Under the pieces are notes generated by a model. That model worked only from the letters and a program-made list of their open reading frames with translations. It ran no database searches and had not been told where the DNA came from. 64,000 nucleotides of DNA from Bradyrhizobium stylosanthis (GTDB lineage Bacteria; Pseudomonadota; Alphaproteobacteria; Rhizobiales; Xanthobacteraceae): NCBI RefSeq assembly GCF_001641335.1, contig NZ_LVEM01000010.1, positions 1 to 64,000 on the forward strand, written 5' to 3'. Position numbers and translations under genes: made by a program. This document shows, in pieces, positions 52,581-61,579 of the stretch (positions are counted from its first letter, which is position 1; each line of letters opens with the position of its first letter).

Positions 52581-54490
52581 ACGGCCCTCCGACAGCGCCT
52601 GATACGCGCGACGCCGATATCGAGCGCACGCGCCTGCCGAGTGTGCTGGCGGAAACCTGGAAGACGCCGGTCGGGTTCTGGGGCGCGCTCGTCACTGTCG
52701 ACCACAAGATCATCGGTCGCCGCTATATCTTCACCGCTTTCGTCTTCCTCGCCATCGGCGGCGTGCTCGCCGCCCTGATGCGAATCCAGCTCGCCCAGCC
52801 GGAGGCGCGTCTGTTCGGTCCGGACCGCTACAACCAGATCTTCACGATGCACGGTGCGAATATGATGTTCCTGTTCGCGGTCCCAGTGATGGAGGCCGTG
52901 GCGGTCTATCTGGTGCCGCTGATGGTCGGCACCCGCAACATCGCCTTCCCGCGCTTGAATGCCTTCTCCTACTGGATCTATCTCGCCGGCGGTGTGCTGC
53001 TCTGGACCGCTTTCGCGCTCGACATGGGGCCCGACGTCGGCTGGTTCGCCTATGTGCCGCTCTCCGGTCCGCAATACGGCGCCGGCAAGCGCGCCGACAT
53101 CTGGGCGCAGATGATCACCTTCACTGAGCTTTCCGCGCTGGCGGTTGCGGTGGAGTTGGTCGTCACTATCTTCAAGCAGCGCGCGCCCGGCATGACGCTC
53201 GACCGCATCCCGGTGTTCGTGTGGGCCATGCTGGTGACGTCGTTTCTGGTGATCATGGCGATGCCGGCAATCATGATCGCGAGCACCAGCTTGATCCTCG
53301 ACCGTCTCGTCGGCACGCACTTTTTCAATCCGGCCGAAGGCGGCGACGCGCTGCTGTGGCAGCATCTGTTCTGGTTCTTCGGCCATCCTGAGGTCTACAT
53401 CATCTTCCTGCCCGCCGCCGGCATGGTCTCGACCATGATCGAGCCCTTTGCGCGGCGACCGGCCTTCGGCTATCTCGGCCTCGTGATGGCGCTGATCGCG
53501 ACCGGCATCCTCGCCTTCGGTCTGTGGGTGCACCACATGTTCGTGGCAGGTCTGCCGCGACTCGGCGACAGCTTCTTCACCGCATCCAGCATGGCTATCG
53601 CGGTCCCTGCAGGCATCCAGATCTTCTGCTGGCTGGCCACCCTATGGGACGGCCGGCCGGTGTTCAAGACGCCGCTCCTGTTCATCATCGGCTTCGTCGT
53701 CACCTTCGTCATCGGCGGGCTGACCGGGGTGATGGTCGCATCGGTGCCTTTCGATACCCAGGTACATGACACCTATTTCGTGGTCGCACATTTCCACTAC
53801 GTGCTGATCGGTGGTGCCGTGTTTCCCCTGCTTGGCGCTGTCCACTATTGGTTTCCAAAGCTGACAGGACGCATGATGAGTGAAAGACTCGGGCAGTGGT
53901 CGTTCTGGCTCATCATCGTCGGCTTCAACGCGACGTTCTTTCCGATGCACATCCTCGGGCTGGAGGGCATGCCGCGCCGGATCTACACTTACCAACCCGA
54001 TCTGCCTTGGCACGGCCTCAACCTTTTCATCAGCCTCAGCGCGGTGATTCTCATCGCCGGCTTCCTGCTGTTCTTCATCAACGCGATCCGGAGCGCGCAT
54101 TTCGGCGAGGTCGCACCGGACAATCCCTGGGACGCGCCGACGCTGGAATGGGCCTCGACGTCGCCTCCTCCCAGCTATAATTTCGCAATGATCCCGGTCG
54201 TTAGCAGCCTGCATCCTCTGTGGGACGATCGCGAGACGCTTCCCGTCGCCGCTGGACTACGCACCGACCGCCGCGAGCTGGTCGTGACCACGTTGGCCGG
54301 CGCCGAACCGCAGGCGCGCGAAGCTTCGCCGCGGAATTCGATCTGGCCGCTGTGGGCGGCAATCGCAACCACGATCATGCTGATCTGGTCGATCTTCTCG
54401 CCTTGGGCCGTGATCTGGGGTTCGATCCCCGTCGCTGTCGCCCTGATCGGGTGGTTCTGGCCGAAGGGCACGCCAGAGGACGAGTCATGA
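52577..54490 (+). CDS. coxN: Cytochrome c oxidase subunit I (CoxN-like), atypical proton channels
   Basis: A 637-residue heme-copper oxidase subunit I with about 12 core membrane segments plus extra C-terminal helices. All redox ligands are present: His92 (TMHGANM), His270 and Tyr274 (FFGHPEVYI), His319-His320 (VHHMF), His405 and His407 (AHFHYVL). Glu272 of the A-type D-channel end is kept, but the D-channel entry Asp of PDMAFPR is Asn121 (TRNIAFPR), the Asn of the GNWLVP region is Val110, and the K-channel Lys of PTGxK is Gln348 (PAGIQIF). It may translocate protons by another path or poorly. Overlaps both neighbours by 4 bp. Confidence 0.94.
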   Translation: MNGPPTAPDTRDADIERTRLPSVLAETWKTPVGFWGALVTVDHKIIGRRYIFTAFVFLAIGGVLAALMRIQLAQPEARLFGPDRYNQIFTMHGANMMFLFAVPVMEAVAVYLVPLMVGTRNIAFPRLNAFSYWIYLAGGVLLWTAFALDMGPDVGWFAYVPLSGPQYGAGKRADIWAQMITFTELSALAVAVELVVTIFKQRAPGMTLDRIPVFVWAMLVTSFLVIMAMPAIMIASTSLILDRLVGTHFFNPAEGGDALLWQHLFWFFGHPEVYIIFLPAAGMVSTMIEPFARRPAFGYLGLVMALIATGILAFGLWVHHMFVAGLPRLGDSFFTASSMAIAVPAGIQIFCWLATLWDGRPVFKTPLLFIIGFVVTFVIGGLTGVMVASVPFDTQVHDTYFVVAHFHYVLIGGAVFPLLGAVHYWFPKLTGRMMSERLGQWSFWLIIVGFNATFFPMHILGLEGMPRRIYTYQPDLPWHGLNLFISLSAVILIAGFLLFFINAIRSAHFGEVAPDNPWDAPTLEWASTSPPPSYNFAMIPVVSSLHPLWDDRETLPVAAGLRTDRRELVVTTLAGAEPQAREASPRNSIWPLWAAIATTIMLIWSIFSPWAVIWGSIPVAVALIGWFWPKGTPEDES

Positions 54491-55089
54491 GGGAAAGGAT
54501 CGTACTGGGTCTTGGCCGATTGCCGCTGCACGGAATGGGAGCGGCGAGCGTAACCTGGTGGGGCACGCTCGCTTTCATGCTGATCGAAGGTACGGGCTTT
54601 GCGCTCGCGATCGCTGTCTATCTCTACCTGATGAACCTCGCGACGGTCTGGCCGATCAATGCGCCGCCCCCCGATCTGCTTCCGGGCACACTGATGACGT
54701 TGATCCTTGAAATCAGTCTCGTGCCCAACATCCTGCTCTCGCGCTGGGCCGAGCAGCAGGACTTGCGCAAAGTACGGGTCGGGATCGTGATCATGTCGAT
54801 CCTTGGGATTATCCCGCTGATCGTGCGCATCTTCGAGTTTCCGGCCCTGAAGGTGAGTTGGGACAGCAACGCTTACGGCTCCGTCGTGTGGACGCTGCTC
54901 GGCCTGCACACCACTCACATCATCACCGACGTCGTCGACACGCTGGTATTAGCGGTGCTGATGTTCACGCGCCACGGCCTGAACCTCCGCAGATTCGGCG
55001 ACGTCCAGGACAACGCCATGTATTGGAACTTTGTCGTGGCAACCTGGCTTCCAATCTATGGCTGCATTTATTGGCTGGCACGGCTATGA
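54487..55089 (+). CDS. coxO: Cytochrome c oxidase subunit III-like protein (CoxO-like)
   Basis: A 200-residue membrane protein with about five hydrophobic segments. WWGTLAFMLIEGTGFALAIA includes the subunit III-type Glu-Gly-Thr-Gly-Phe signature, and LLGLHTTHIITDVVDT resembles the heme-less helix bundle of subunit III (HxxH). ATG 54487 overlaps the subunit I stop by 4 bp; the frame runs further upstream only through coxN. It is shorter than typical subunit III (about 260), consistent with the split CoxO/CoxP arrangement. Confidence 0.88.
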   Translation: MRERIVLGLGRLPLHGMGAASVTWWGTLAFMLIEGTGFALAIAVYLYLMNLATVWPINAPPPDLLPGTLMTLILEISLVPNILLSRWAEQQDLRKVRVGIVIMSILGIIPLIVRIFEFPALKVSWDSNAYGSVVWTLLGLHTTHIITDVVDTLVLAVLMFTRHGLNLRRFGDVQDNAMYWNFVVATWLPIYGCIYWLARL

Positions 55090-55430
55090 GCACATCAAGG
55101 CTCCTCACCCGTCTTTCGATTTGGGCCGGCCTCTGGTTCGCCGCCTTTATCTGGGCAGTAAACATGCAGCTCGGGCAGATCCTGCCTTATACCGACTGCG
55201 GCTCTCAGCTCCATTGGTCCGCGATCACCTCGTTTTTCGGCGCGGCGCTCGCGATGGCAGCAGGGCTCGTCTCCTGGCTCGCCGCACGAAACGCGACCCG
55301 CGATTCCGATGCAGCGCAGGGCAATACTGATCTCGGCCGCACCGTCGGTGCGCTCTCCGCAAGCATCTTCACATTCGCTCTGCTGATGCAGGGCGTCGCA
55401 GCAATCGTGTTGACCGGATGCGAAAAATAA
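55086..55430 (+). CDS. coxP: Small oxidase membrane subunit (CoxP-like position)
   Basis: A 114-residue protein with three hydrophobic stretches (SIWAGLWFAAFIWAVN, AITSFFGAALAMAAGLVSWL, ALSASIFTFALLMQGVAA). ATG 55086 overlaps the coxO stop. Its place matches coxP of the coxMNOP operon, but similarity to subunit III or IV cannot be judged by eye. It overlaps the ctaG start by 13 bp. Confidence 0.7.
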   Translation: MSTSRLLTRLSIWAGLWFAAFIWAVNMQLGQILPYTDCGSQLHWSAITSFFGAALAMAAGLVSWLAARNATRDSDAAQGNTDLGRTVGALSASIFTFALLMQGVAAIVLTGCEK

Positions 55431-56287
55431 TCCTCGCCACGATCGCCTCGTCGATGCCGCATGCTATCCACGCGCACAGCGCGGCGCCGGAGGCTGCGGT
55501 TCCGCACTGGACGTTTGATCCGTGGATCGTGCTGCCGCTCGTCGCGTTTGGCCTCCTCTACGGCGTCGGAAGGCTGGTGCTGGCGGCAAAGGGCCACAAG
55601 CGCTTATGGCAAGACATCGCCTGCGATGCGGGCTGGCTGACTCTTGCCGGCGCACTGATGTCGCCGCTGCACTGGCTTGGTGAACGCCTCCTTGCGTTCC
55701 ACATGGTCGAGCACGAGATCCTGATGGCCGTGGCGGCGCCGCTACTCGTGATCGGACGTCCGGTCGGGCCACTGCTCTGGGCCCTACCGCAGGCGGCGCG
55801 GCGAGCGATCGGCCGGGCGATGCGGCATCGTCTGTCGAGCCGGCTGTGGGCGTTGCTGAGCGCTGGCCGCAACGCGACGCTGCTGCATGGGATCGCGATC
55901 TGGGCCTGGCACACGCCGGCGCTGTTCGATGCAGCGGTCGACAATATCCTGCTGCACCGGTTGCAGCATCTGAGCTTCTTCCTGAGCGCCGTCCTGTTCT
56001 GGTGGTCGGTCTTCCGGCGTAGCGACACAGGCAGCGCGGCCTGGCACGTATTCGTCACCATGCTGCACACCAGCATCCTCGGTGCGCTGATGGCACTGGC
56101 TCCGCATCTTCTCTACCGGCAGGACGTCGGCGCCGCGGCGGCTTGGGGTTTGACGCCGCTCGAAGACCAGCAATTGGCCGGCATCATCATGTGGGTGCCG
56201 GCCGGAACTATTTATGCCGGAGCCGCACTCGCGCTGATCGCGCTTTGGATCAAGCGGGCCGGCCTAGCGCAGGGAGCGAGCCGATGA
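55418..56287 (+). CDS. ctaG: Cytochrome c oxidase assembly factor CtaG (caa3 type)
   Basis: A 289-residue membrane protein with about seven hydrophobic segments. SPLHWLGERLLAFHMVEHEI and the AIWAWHTPALFDAAVDN region are the conserved histidine-rich parts of the caa3_CtaG family, which delivers copper or otherwise matures CuB of caa3 oxidases. It overlaps coxP at its start and the cytochrome c gene at its end. Confidence 0.92.
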   Translation: MRKIILATIASSMPHAIHAHSAAPEAAVPHWTFDPWIVLPLVAFGLLYGVGRLVLAAKGHKRLWQDIACDAGWLTLAGALMSPLHWLGERLLAFHMVEHEILMAVAAPLLVIGRPVGPLLWALPQAARRAIGRAMRHRLSSRLWALLSAGRNATLLHGIAIWAWHTPALFDAAVDNILLHRLQHLSFFLSAVLFWWSVFRRSDTGSAAWHVFVTMLHTSILGALMALAPHLLYRQDVGAAAAWGLTPLEDQQLAGIIMWVPAGTIYAGAALALIALWIKRAGLAQGASR

Positions 56288-56694
56288 GCTTCACGCTCTC
56301 TAGATGGACAGCGTTCGCGATAGCGACGGCAGGCATCCTGGTCATCGCAGCCGCTGTAGCAGGCTTAGCGCGCAGCGAGCGTCAGCAAAAGGAAGACGTC
56401 GCCCGCGCCATCACCGGTGGCGATCCCACCCGCGCGCCGGCGCTGATCCGCCGCTATGGCTGCGCGGGGTGCCACACCATCTCAGGCATCCCCGGTGGCG
56501 ACGGTCAGGTCGGTGGCTCGCTTACCGGCCTCCGCGCGCGCGTCTACATCGCCGGCGTTACCACCAACTCACCGGACAATCTGGTTCGGTGGATTGTGAA
56601 GCCGCAAGTATTCTCGCCCCGCACCGCGATGCCCGCGACCGGCATCACCGAGGCCGATGCACGCGACGTCGCCGCCTATCTCTACGCGCAATAA
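56284..56694 (+). CDS. Membrane-anchored cytochrome c
   Basis: A 136-residue cytochrome c with one N-terminal membrane anchor (AFAIATAGILVIAAAVAGLA), heme site YGCAGCHTISG and a Met ligand in TAMPATGITEADARDVAAYL. Last gene of the seven-gene oxidase operon; ATG 56284 overlaps the ctaG stop. It should shuttle electrons to the CoxM heme c or CuA. Confidence 0.9.
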   Translation: MSFTLSRWTAFAIATAGILVIAAAVAGLARSERQQKEDVARAITGGDPTRAPALIRRYGCAGCHTISGIPGGDGQVGGSLTGLRARVYIAGVTTNSPDNLVRWIVKPQVFSPRTAMPATGITEADARDVAAYLYAQ

Positions 56695-56701
56695 CGCTCC
56701 G

Positions 56702-57616
56702 TCACGGGCCGGGCGTCGGCCGCGACGGCAAGGATTTGACGAAGACGGCAATCGCCTCCCGATCACTTTCGGGTAGCATGGCCAGGTTGGTGACGACATC
56801 GGCCATTGACGAGCCGACGCGGCCGTGATTTGGCGTGATCCCCGTCTTCAGCATCGAGGCCAATTGGGCCTCCGACCAATCGCCGAGACGCGCGGGCGTG
56901 ATGTTGGGATAAAAGCCGGTGCCGACGGGGTCCTGGCCGCCGGCATAACGGGTGCTCGCCTTGATCCCGCCCAGCATGTCGCGGGAGGAATGGCATTCTG
57001 CGCAATGGCCGGCTCCCTCAGCCAGATAGCGGCCACGATTCCATTTTTCATCTCGCGCCGGATCCGGCGCGACCAGGCCCGGCTTGAAGTACAGCATCTT
57101 CCAGAACGCGACAAAGCGGCGAATCCTGAACAGCGGATTGATCTCGTGGTCCGGAGGCCGTCCCGCCACCGCCGGCAGCGTGCGCAAGTAGGCCATGAGA
57201 TCAACTGCGTCCTCAGGGCGCATATGCGTGAAGCTTGGATAGGGGAACACCGGGTAATAGTGGCTTCCGTCCGGAGACACGCCGCGCAGCAGGGCGTTGG
57301 CGAGATCCCCCGCGGTCCAGTTGCCGATGCCGTCGGTGCGGTCGCTCGAGATATTGGGCGCGCGAAACGTTCCGTAAGGCGAGGCCAAGGCCAGTCCGCC
57401 GCCGAGGCGCAGGCGGTCGGCTTGGCCCGGTGAGGCGTGGCAGGAGGCGCAGTCGCCGGCCGCGAAGACGAGCTTGCCGCGCTCGGCGTCGCCGCTGTCG
57501 GATACAGCCTCCGCTTCCGCTGCGGTCAGGCGTTGCGGCGCGGTCACGAACCATACCGCTGCGATCCCCGTGCAGCCGGCCAGGATCACCGCGACCAGCA
57601 AGAGACGTCCGCGCAT
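56702..57616 (-). CDS. Di-heme cytochrome c
   Basis: A 304-residue exported or anchored protein with two cytochrome c domains: GDCASCHASPG (near 55-59) and AGHCAECHSSR (near 207-211), each followed by a Met-containing loop. The N-terminus is a signal or anchor (LLLVAVILAGCTGIAAVWFV). PYGTFRAPNISSD and GVSPDGSHYYPVFPY resemble cytochrome subunits of alcohol or gluconate dehydrogenases. It converges on the oxidase operon with only 7 bp between stops and could feed it electrons. Isochorismatase-like gene lies 6 bp downstream, same strand. Confidence 0.9.
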   Translation of the reverse strand: MRGRLLLVAVILAGCTGIAAVWFVTAPQRLTAAEAEAVSDSGDAERGKLVFAAGDCASCHASPGQADRLRLGGGLALASPYGTFRAPNISSDRTDGIGNWTAGDLANALLRGVSPDGSHYYPVFPYPSFTHMRPEDAVDLMAYLRTLPAVAGRPPDHEINPLFRIRRFVAFWKMLYFKPGLVAPDPARDEKWNRGRYLAEGAGHCAECHSSRDMLGGIKASTRYAGGQDPVGTGFYPNITPARLGDWSEAQLASMLKTGITPNHGRVGSSMADVVTNLAMLPESDREAIAVFVKSLPSRPTPGP

Positions 57617-57622
57617 CCCGTT

Positions 57623-58231
57623 CTACTCCCGCCAAAACTCCGCCAGCTCTTCGGCTGTCACCAAATCCACCTGGCCGTGAAAGCGCGTGCGATACATCGT
57701 CATGAGCGCGTCGTGCCCGACGTCAGACGAGCTGCACAGCGCATCCTGGACGATGACGACGCGAAAGCCGAGGTCGACCCCGCTCATGACAGTCGAGAGG
57801 ACGCAGACGTCGGTCTCGGCACCCGAGACCACGACGGTACCGACGTTCTTTTCCACGAGCAGCCTCGCAAGGCCAGGATTGCTGAATGCGGAATAGGCCG
57901 GCTTGTCAATGACGGGAGCCGGCGGCACGAACCGGTTCAGGACTGGCACGAGCTCGAGCGCGGATGGCGGAAGCTGCCTTCGGGTCGCTCGGTACCAACG
58001 CTGGAAATAGCTTTGCCATTGTCCCGGACGATCTTCGGGCTCTTCCGGCGTGATGAAGCGCGTGAACATCGTTCTGGCCTGGGAGCGCGCAACGATCGAG
58101 ACAATCGTCGGCAGAACCCGCTCCATCCACGGCGTCGCCCAAAGGCCGCCGGGCGCGAATATGTTCTGCATGTCGATGCACAAATGAACGGCGTCCCTGA
58201 TTTCAGCGATGTCCGAGGCGCTGTCTCTCAT
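57623..58231 (-). CDS. Isochorismatase family cysteine hydrolase
   Basis: A 202-residue hydrolase. The triad Asp20 (CIDMQN), Lys110 (IDKPAYSAF) and Cys143 (ETDVCVLSTV) is complete. The cis-peptide GAE before the Cys is as in nicotinamidase and N-carbamoylsarcosine amidase relatives. It is encoded between the molybdoenzyme gene and the di-heme cytochrome gene on the same strand with small gaps. Substrate unknown. Confidence 0.92.
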   Translation of the reverse strand: MRDSASDIAEIRDAVHLCIDMQNIFAPGGLWATPWMERVLPTIVSIVARSQARTMFTRFITPEEPEDRPGQWQSYFQRWYRATRRQLPPSALELVPVLNRFVPPAPVIDKPAYSAFSNPGLARLLVEKNVGTVVVSGAETDVCVLSTVMSGVDLGFRVVIVQDALCSSSDVGHDALMTMYRTRFHGQVDLVTAEELAEFWRE

Positions 58232-58274
58232 CTTCCTCCAACCCTGACTCTGTGGACGTCACGAATGGCGCGCG

Positions 58275-60596
58275 TCATGTTGCCGAAATCGACGTCTCCC
58301 CGCCCTCGATGATCTCGGGAGGGACGTCCTTGAAAAGGCGCACCGGGATGGATTTGGCCGCGGGCACCTTGCTGCCTTCCGCGTAATGCCAGAGCGGAAC
58401 GAGCACGTTGCACTCCGGATAGTATCCCGCGATACTTCTGCGCGGGATACCGTAGGGGACGACCTGGAGCTCGCTCAGGCTGCGCTCAATGCCATCTCCC
58501 GCCTCGGTCACCAGCGTAACCGTGTCACCCGATTTCAGCCCGTCATCCTCCATGTCGGCAGGGTTCATGAAGAGGACATAGCGGCTGCCCTCGACGCCAC
58601 GAAAGCGATCGTCCTCGTTGTAGATCGTGGTGTTGAATTGTCCGTCGGCGCGCATCGTCATGAGCTCGTAGATGCCGTCGCTCTCGCGCGGCGGCGCAAA
58701 AGCTGACTTAGGCACGGTGAAGTTCGCCTTACCGTTTGGCGTCTTCCACCTTCGTTCACGCGCCGCGAGCGGTCGCGGAAAACCACCCGGCTCGAACATG
58801 CGCTGGTTGAAATTCTTGAACTGGTCGGGATAGGTGCGCTCAATCGCATCGCGGACTTTCGAGTAATCGCCGACCCACGTGTCCCAATCAACTCTCGAAT
58901 TTGGCTTCAAGGTCGCCTTCGCCAGCGCGGCGACGATCGCCGGCTCGGATAGAAGGTGCTCGGCCACGGGCTTGCGCTGACCGCGCGAGCCGTGGATGCA
59001 GGCCGTCGAATCCTCCATGGAGACGGATTGCTCGCCGCTAACTTGCCGGTCGACCTCGATCCGGCCGAGGCACGGCAAGAGATAAGTGACTTCGCCTGGC
59101 ACGAGATGGGTCCGGTTGAGCTTGGTCGCGATCTGCACCGACAAACGCAGGCCGGACCATGCGGGCTCCATCAACGACCGCTCGGGTACCGCACGCAGAA
59201 AGTTGCCCCCGAGACTGACAAAGCCGCGAATTTTGCCTTTCAGGATACCTTCGCATGCATCGACGGTGGATACCCCGTCCCACCGTGGCGGCTCGAAATC
59301 GTAGAGGTCGGCGAGTTTATCGAGCGGCACCAGCTTCGTTTTCTCGGAGATCCCGACCGTGCGCTGGCCCTGCACGTTGGAATGGCCCCGGATCGGCGAA
59401 ATTCCCGCACCGGGTTTGCCGATGTTACCGCGAAGCAGCAATAGGTTGACGACCATCTTGGTCGTCTCGACTCCGTGCTTGTGTTGGGTGATACCCATGC
59501 CGTAATTGGCGATCACGGCGTTGGACGCCATGTAGATGTCGGCGGCCTCGCGCAGCGCCATCCTGGAGAGCCCCGAGGCCCGCTCAATCTCATCCCAGTC
59601 CTGCGCTCGGCAGAACGCGGCGAATTCCTCGAAGCCGGCAGTATGCCTTTCGATAAACGCGGCATCGACCACTCTCACAGTTCCTTTTTCGCGGGCGAGA
59701 TCATCCGCCTCTATTACCCATTTGCAGATCCCGGTGATGGCGGCAGCGTCGCCGCCAAGACGCACCTGGTAATATTGCGAGCTGATACGCGTGCCGCCGG
59801 CGATCATCTGGACCGGACTTTGTGGATTGACGAACCGCTCCAGGCCACGCTCGCGCAAGGGATTGAAGGTAACGATCGGGACGCCCCGCTGCGCCGCCTC
59901 CTGCAGCGGATGCAGCATGCGCGGTGCATTCGTCGTCGTGTTGTGCCCGAAGAAGAAGATGCAATCGGTCGCGTCGAAATCCTGCAGCAGCACTGTCCCG
60001 ACGGGAACGCCAATCACCTCCGGCAACGCCACCGAGGTGCTCTCGTGGCACATGTTCGAGCTGTCGGGAAAGTTGTTGGTGCCGTACATGCGGCCGAACA
60101 ATTGATACATGTAGCTGGTTTCGAGCGAGGCGCGACCGGACGTGTACATGACGACTGAACGGGGATCTAGCCGGTTCAACTCGGCGCCGATTTCCTGGAA
60201 CGCTTCGTCCCAACCCACCGGCAGGTATTTGTCTCTGCCCCTGTCATAACGCATTGGCGTGGTCAGGCGGCCCTGCTCCTCCAGTTGATGGTCCGACCAG
60301 ATTTTCAGATCGGCCAGCGTATGCCGCGCAAAGAATTCCGGCGTCACGGTCTTGCTCGTCACTTCCCAAGCGGTTGCCTTCGCGCCGTTCTCGCAGAACT
60401 CAAAAGGACGCGGCTTCGCCGGCTTGGCCCAGGAACAGCTCACGCACATGAATCCGTCGGGCTTATTCTGCCTGAGCAGGATCTCGCTGCCCAGGATCGC
60501 AACTTCCTCCTGCGTCAAGATATGAGCAACGGCGTTGAGCGAGCCCCAGCCTCCTGCCGGACGATCATAGCTGTCGACCTTTGCTTTCCGCCGCAT
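58275..60596 (-). CDS. FdhF/YdeP family molybdopterin oxidoreductase
   Basis: A 773-residue cytoplasmic molybdoenzyme. FMCVSCSWAKP early, then the bis-MGD region (FFGHNTTTNAPRML, GHSNVQGQRTVG and SLGGNFLRAVP) and the C-terminal MopB domain (MRADGQFNTTIYNEDDRFRG, SIAGYYPECNVLVPLWHYAE). The N-terminal cluster region has only three cysteines, so a 4Fe-4S cluster is doubtful, as in YdeP-type proteins. ATG 60596 is chosen. Divergent from fdhD, which should sulphurate its molybdenum cofactor. Formate or acid-stress related function is possible; substrate not shown. Confidence 0.92.
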   Translation of the reverse strand: MRRKAKVDSYDRPAGGWGSLNAVAHILTQEEVAILGSEILLRQNKPDGFMCVSCSWAKPAKPRPFEFCENGAKATAWEVTSKTVTPEFFARHTLADLKIWSDHQLEEQGRLTTPMRYDRGRDKYLPVGWDEAFQEIGAELNRLDPRSVVMYTSGRASLETSYMYQLFGRMYGTNNFPDSSNMCHESTSVALPEVIGVPVGTVLLQDFDATDCIFFFGHNTTTNAPRMLHPLQEAAQRGVPIVTFNPLRERGLERFVNPQSPVQMIAGGTRISSQYYQVRLGGDAAAITGICKWVIEADDLAREKGTVRVVDAAFIERHTAGFEEFAAFCRAQDWDEIERASGLSRMALREAADIYMASNAVIANYGMGITQHKHGVETTKMVVNLLLLRGNIGKPGAGISPIRGHSNVQGQRTVGISEKTKLVPLDKLADLYDFEPPRWDGVSTVDACEGILKGKIRGFVSLGGNFLRAVPERSLMEPAWSGLRLSVQIATKLNRTHLVPGEVTYLLPCLGRIEVDRQVSGEQSVSMEDSTACIHGSRGQRKPVAEHLLSEPAIVAALAKATLKPNSRVDWDTWVGDYSKVRDAIERTYPDQFKNFNQRMFEPGGFPRPLAARERRWKTPNGKANFTVPKSAFAPPRESDGIYELMTMRADGQFNTTIYNEDDRFRGVEGSRYVLFMNPADMEDDGLKSGDTVTLVTEAGDGIERSLSELQVVPYGIPRRSIAGYYPECNVLVPLWHYAEGSKVPAAKSIPVRLFKDVPPEIIEGGETSISAT

Positions 60597-60727
60597 GACG
60601 CTTCCCTTCAATCGCAAACACCACCCCAAGCCCCTCCACCCAAAACCCAAGCTGTCATCGCAAGTTCCTCGGCATTAGGAACGTTGCTTCGGCTGGGGCG
60701 TCATTCCTCAACCTAGGACGGGACTCC

Positions 60728-61579
60728 ATGCACGGCTCTCAATTTGAAGTAGGCGATCGCGTCTCGCTCCCCCCGGCCTCGGTCGCGCTACCCCGGCACA
60801 ACTCACGCGGTGTGCGCGATGTCCGCATCATCGCGGAGGAGTGTCCCGTCGCACTCGTCTACGACGGTACGACAGTTGCCGTCGTGATGGCGACTCCCGC
60901 TGATTTGACTGACCTCGCGCTGGGATTCAGCCTGACCGAGGGAATTATTCATGACAGCAGCGAAGTCGAGGAACTCACCATCATTCCTGGACCCGACGGG
61001 ATCGAACTTCGCCTATGGTTGCGACGGGATCCAGGACGCCGGCTGAAGGAGCGACGGCGGCAGCTTGTAGGACCCACCGGCTGCGGCCTGTGCGGCATAG
61101 ACAGTTTGCGCCAAGCCGTGCGATTGCTACGACCTGTCCGACATTCGGCAGGCCTCACGCCCCAACAGATTGGCGAGGCGATCGCAACCCTAACGCATTC
61201 TCAAACCCTAAATCACCAGACGCACGCCACGCATGCTGCGGGCTTTTTCACGCCTGACAACAAGTCCATGGTGGTGCGCGAGGACGTAGGTCGCCACAAC
61301 GCGCTCGACAAACTTGCCGGCGCGCTTGCGGCAGACGGAACATTCGGGTTCGGGGGCGCCGTAATCCTCACCAGCAGGATATCTGTCGAGATGGTGCAGA
61401 AAACGGCGGCGATAGGCGCTGGGGTCATTGTTGGCATGTCAGCGCCTACGGCACTTGCCGTACGAACGGCTGCAGCAAGCGGTATCACGCTCGTTGGTAT
61501 CGCGCGAGGGAGCGAATTCGAGATCTTCAGTCATCCGACGCGAATCATAAATGACGGGTCCCCTCGCGAAGAGGCATAA
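60728..61579 (+). CDS. fdhD: FdhD sulfurtransferase for formate dehydrogenase-type molybdoenzymes
   Basis: A 283-residue protein that carries sulphur from IscS to the Mo-bis-MGD cofactor. The essential pair Cys119 and Cys122 lies in GPTGCGLCGID; HAAGFFTP, REDVGRHNALDKL and TSRISVEMVQKTA are conserved family motifs. Divergent from the YdeP-type gene by 131 bp, its most likely client. Confidence 0.95.
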   Translation: MHGSQFEVGDRVSLPPASVALPRHNSRGVRDVRIIAEECPVALVYDGTTVAVVMATPADLTDLALGFSLTEGIIHDSSEVEELTIIPGPDGIELRLWLRRDPGRRLKERRRQLVGPTGCGLCGIDSLRQAVRLLRPVRHSAGLTPQQIGEAIATLTHSQTLNHQTHATHAAGFFTPDNKSMVVREDVGRHNALDKLAGALAADGTFGFGGAVILTSRISVEMVQKTAAIGAGVIVGMSAPTALAVRTAAASGITLVGIARGSEFEIFSHPTRIINDGSPREEA

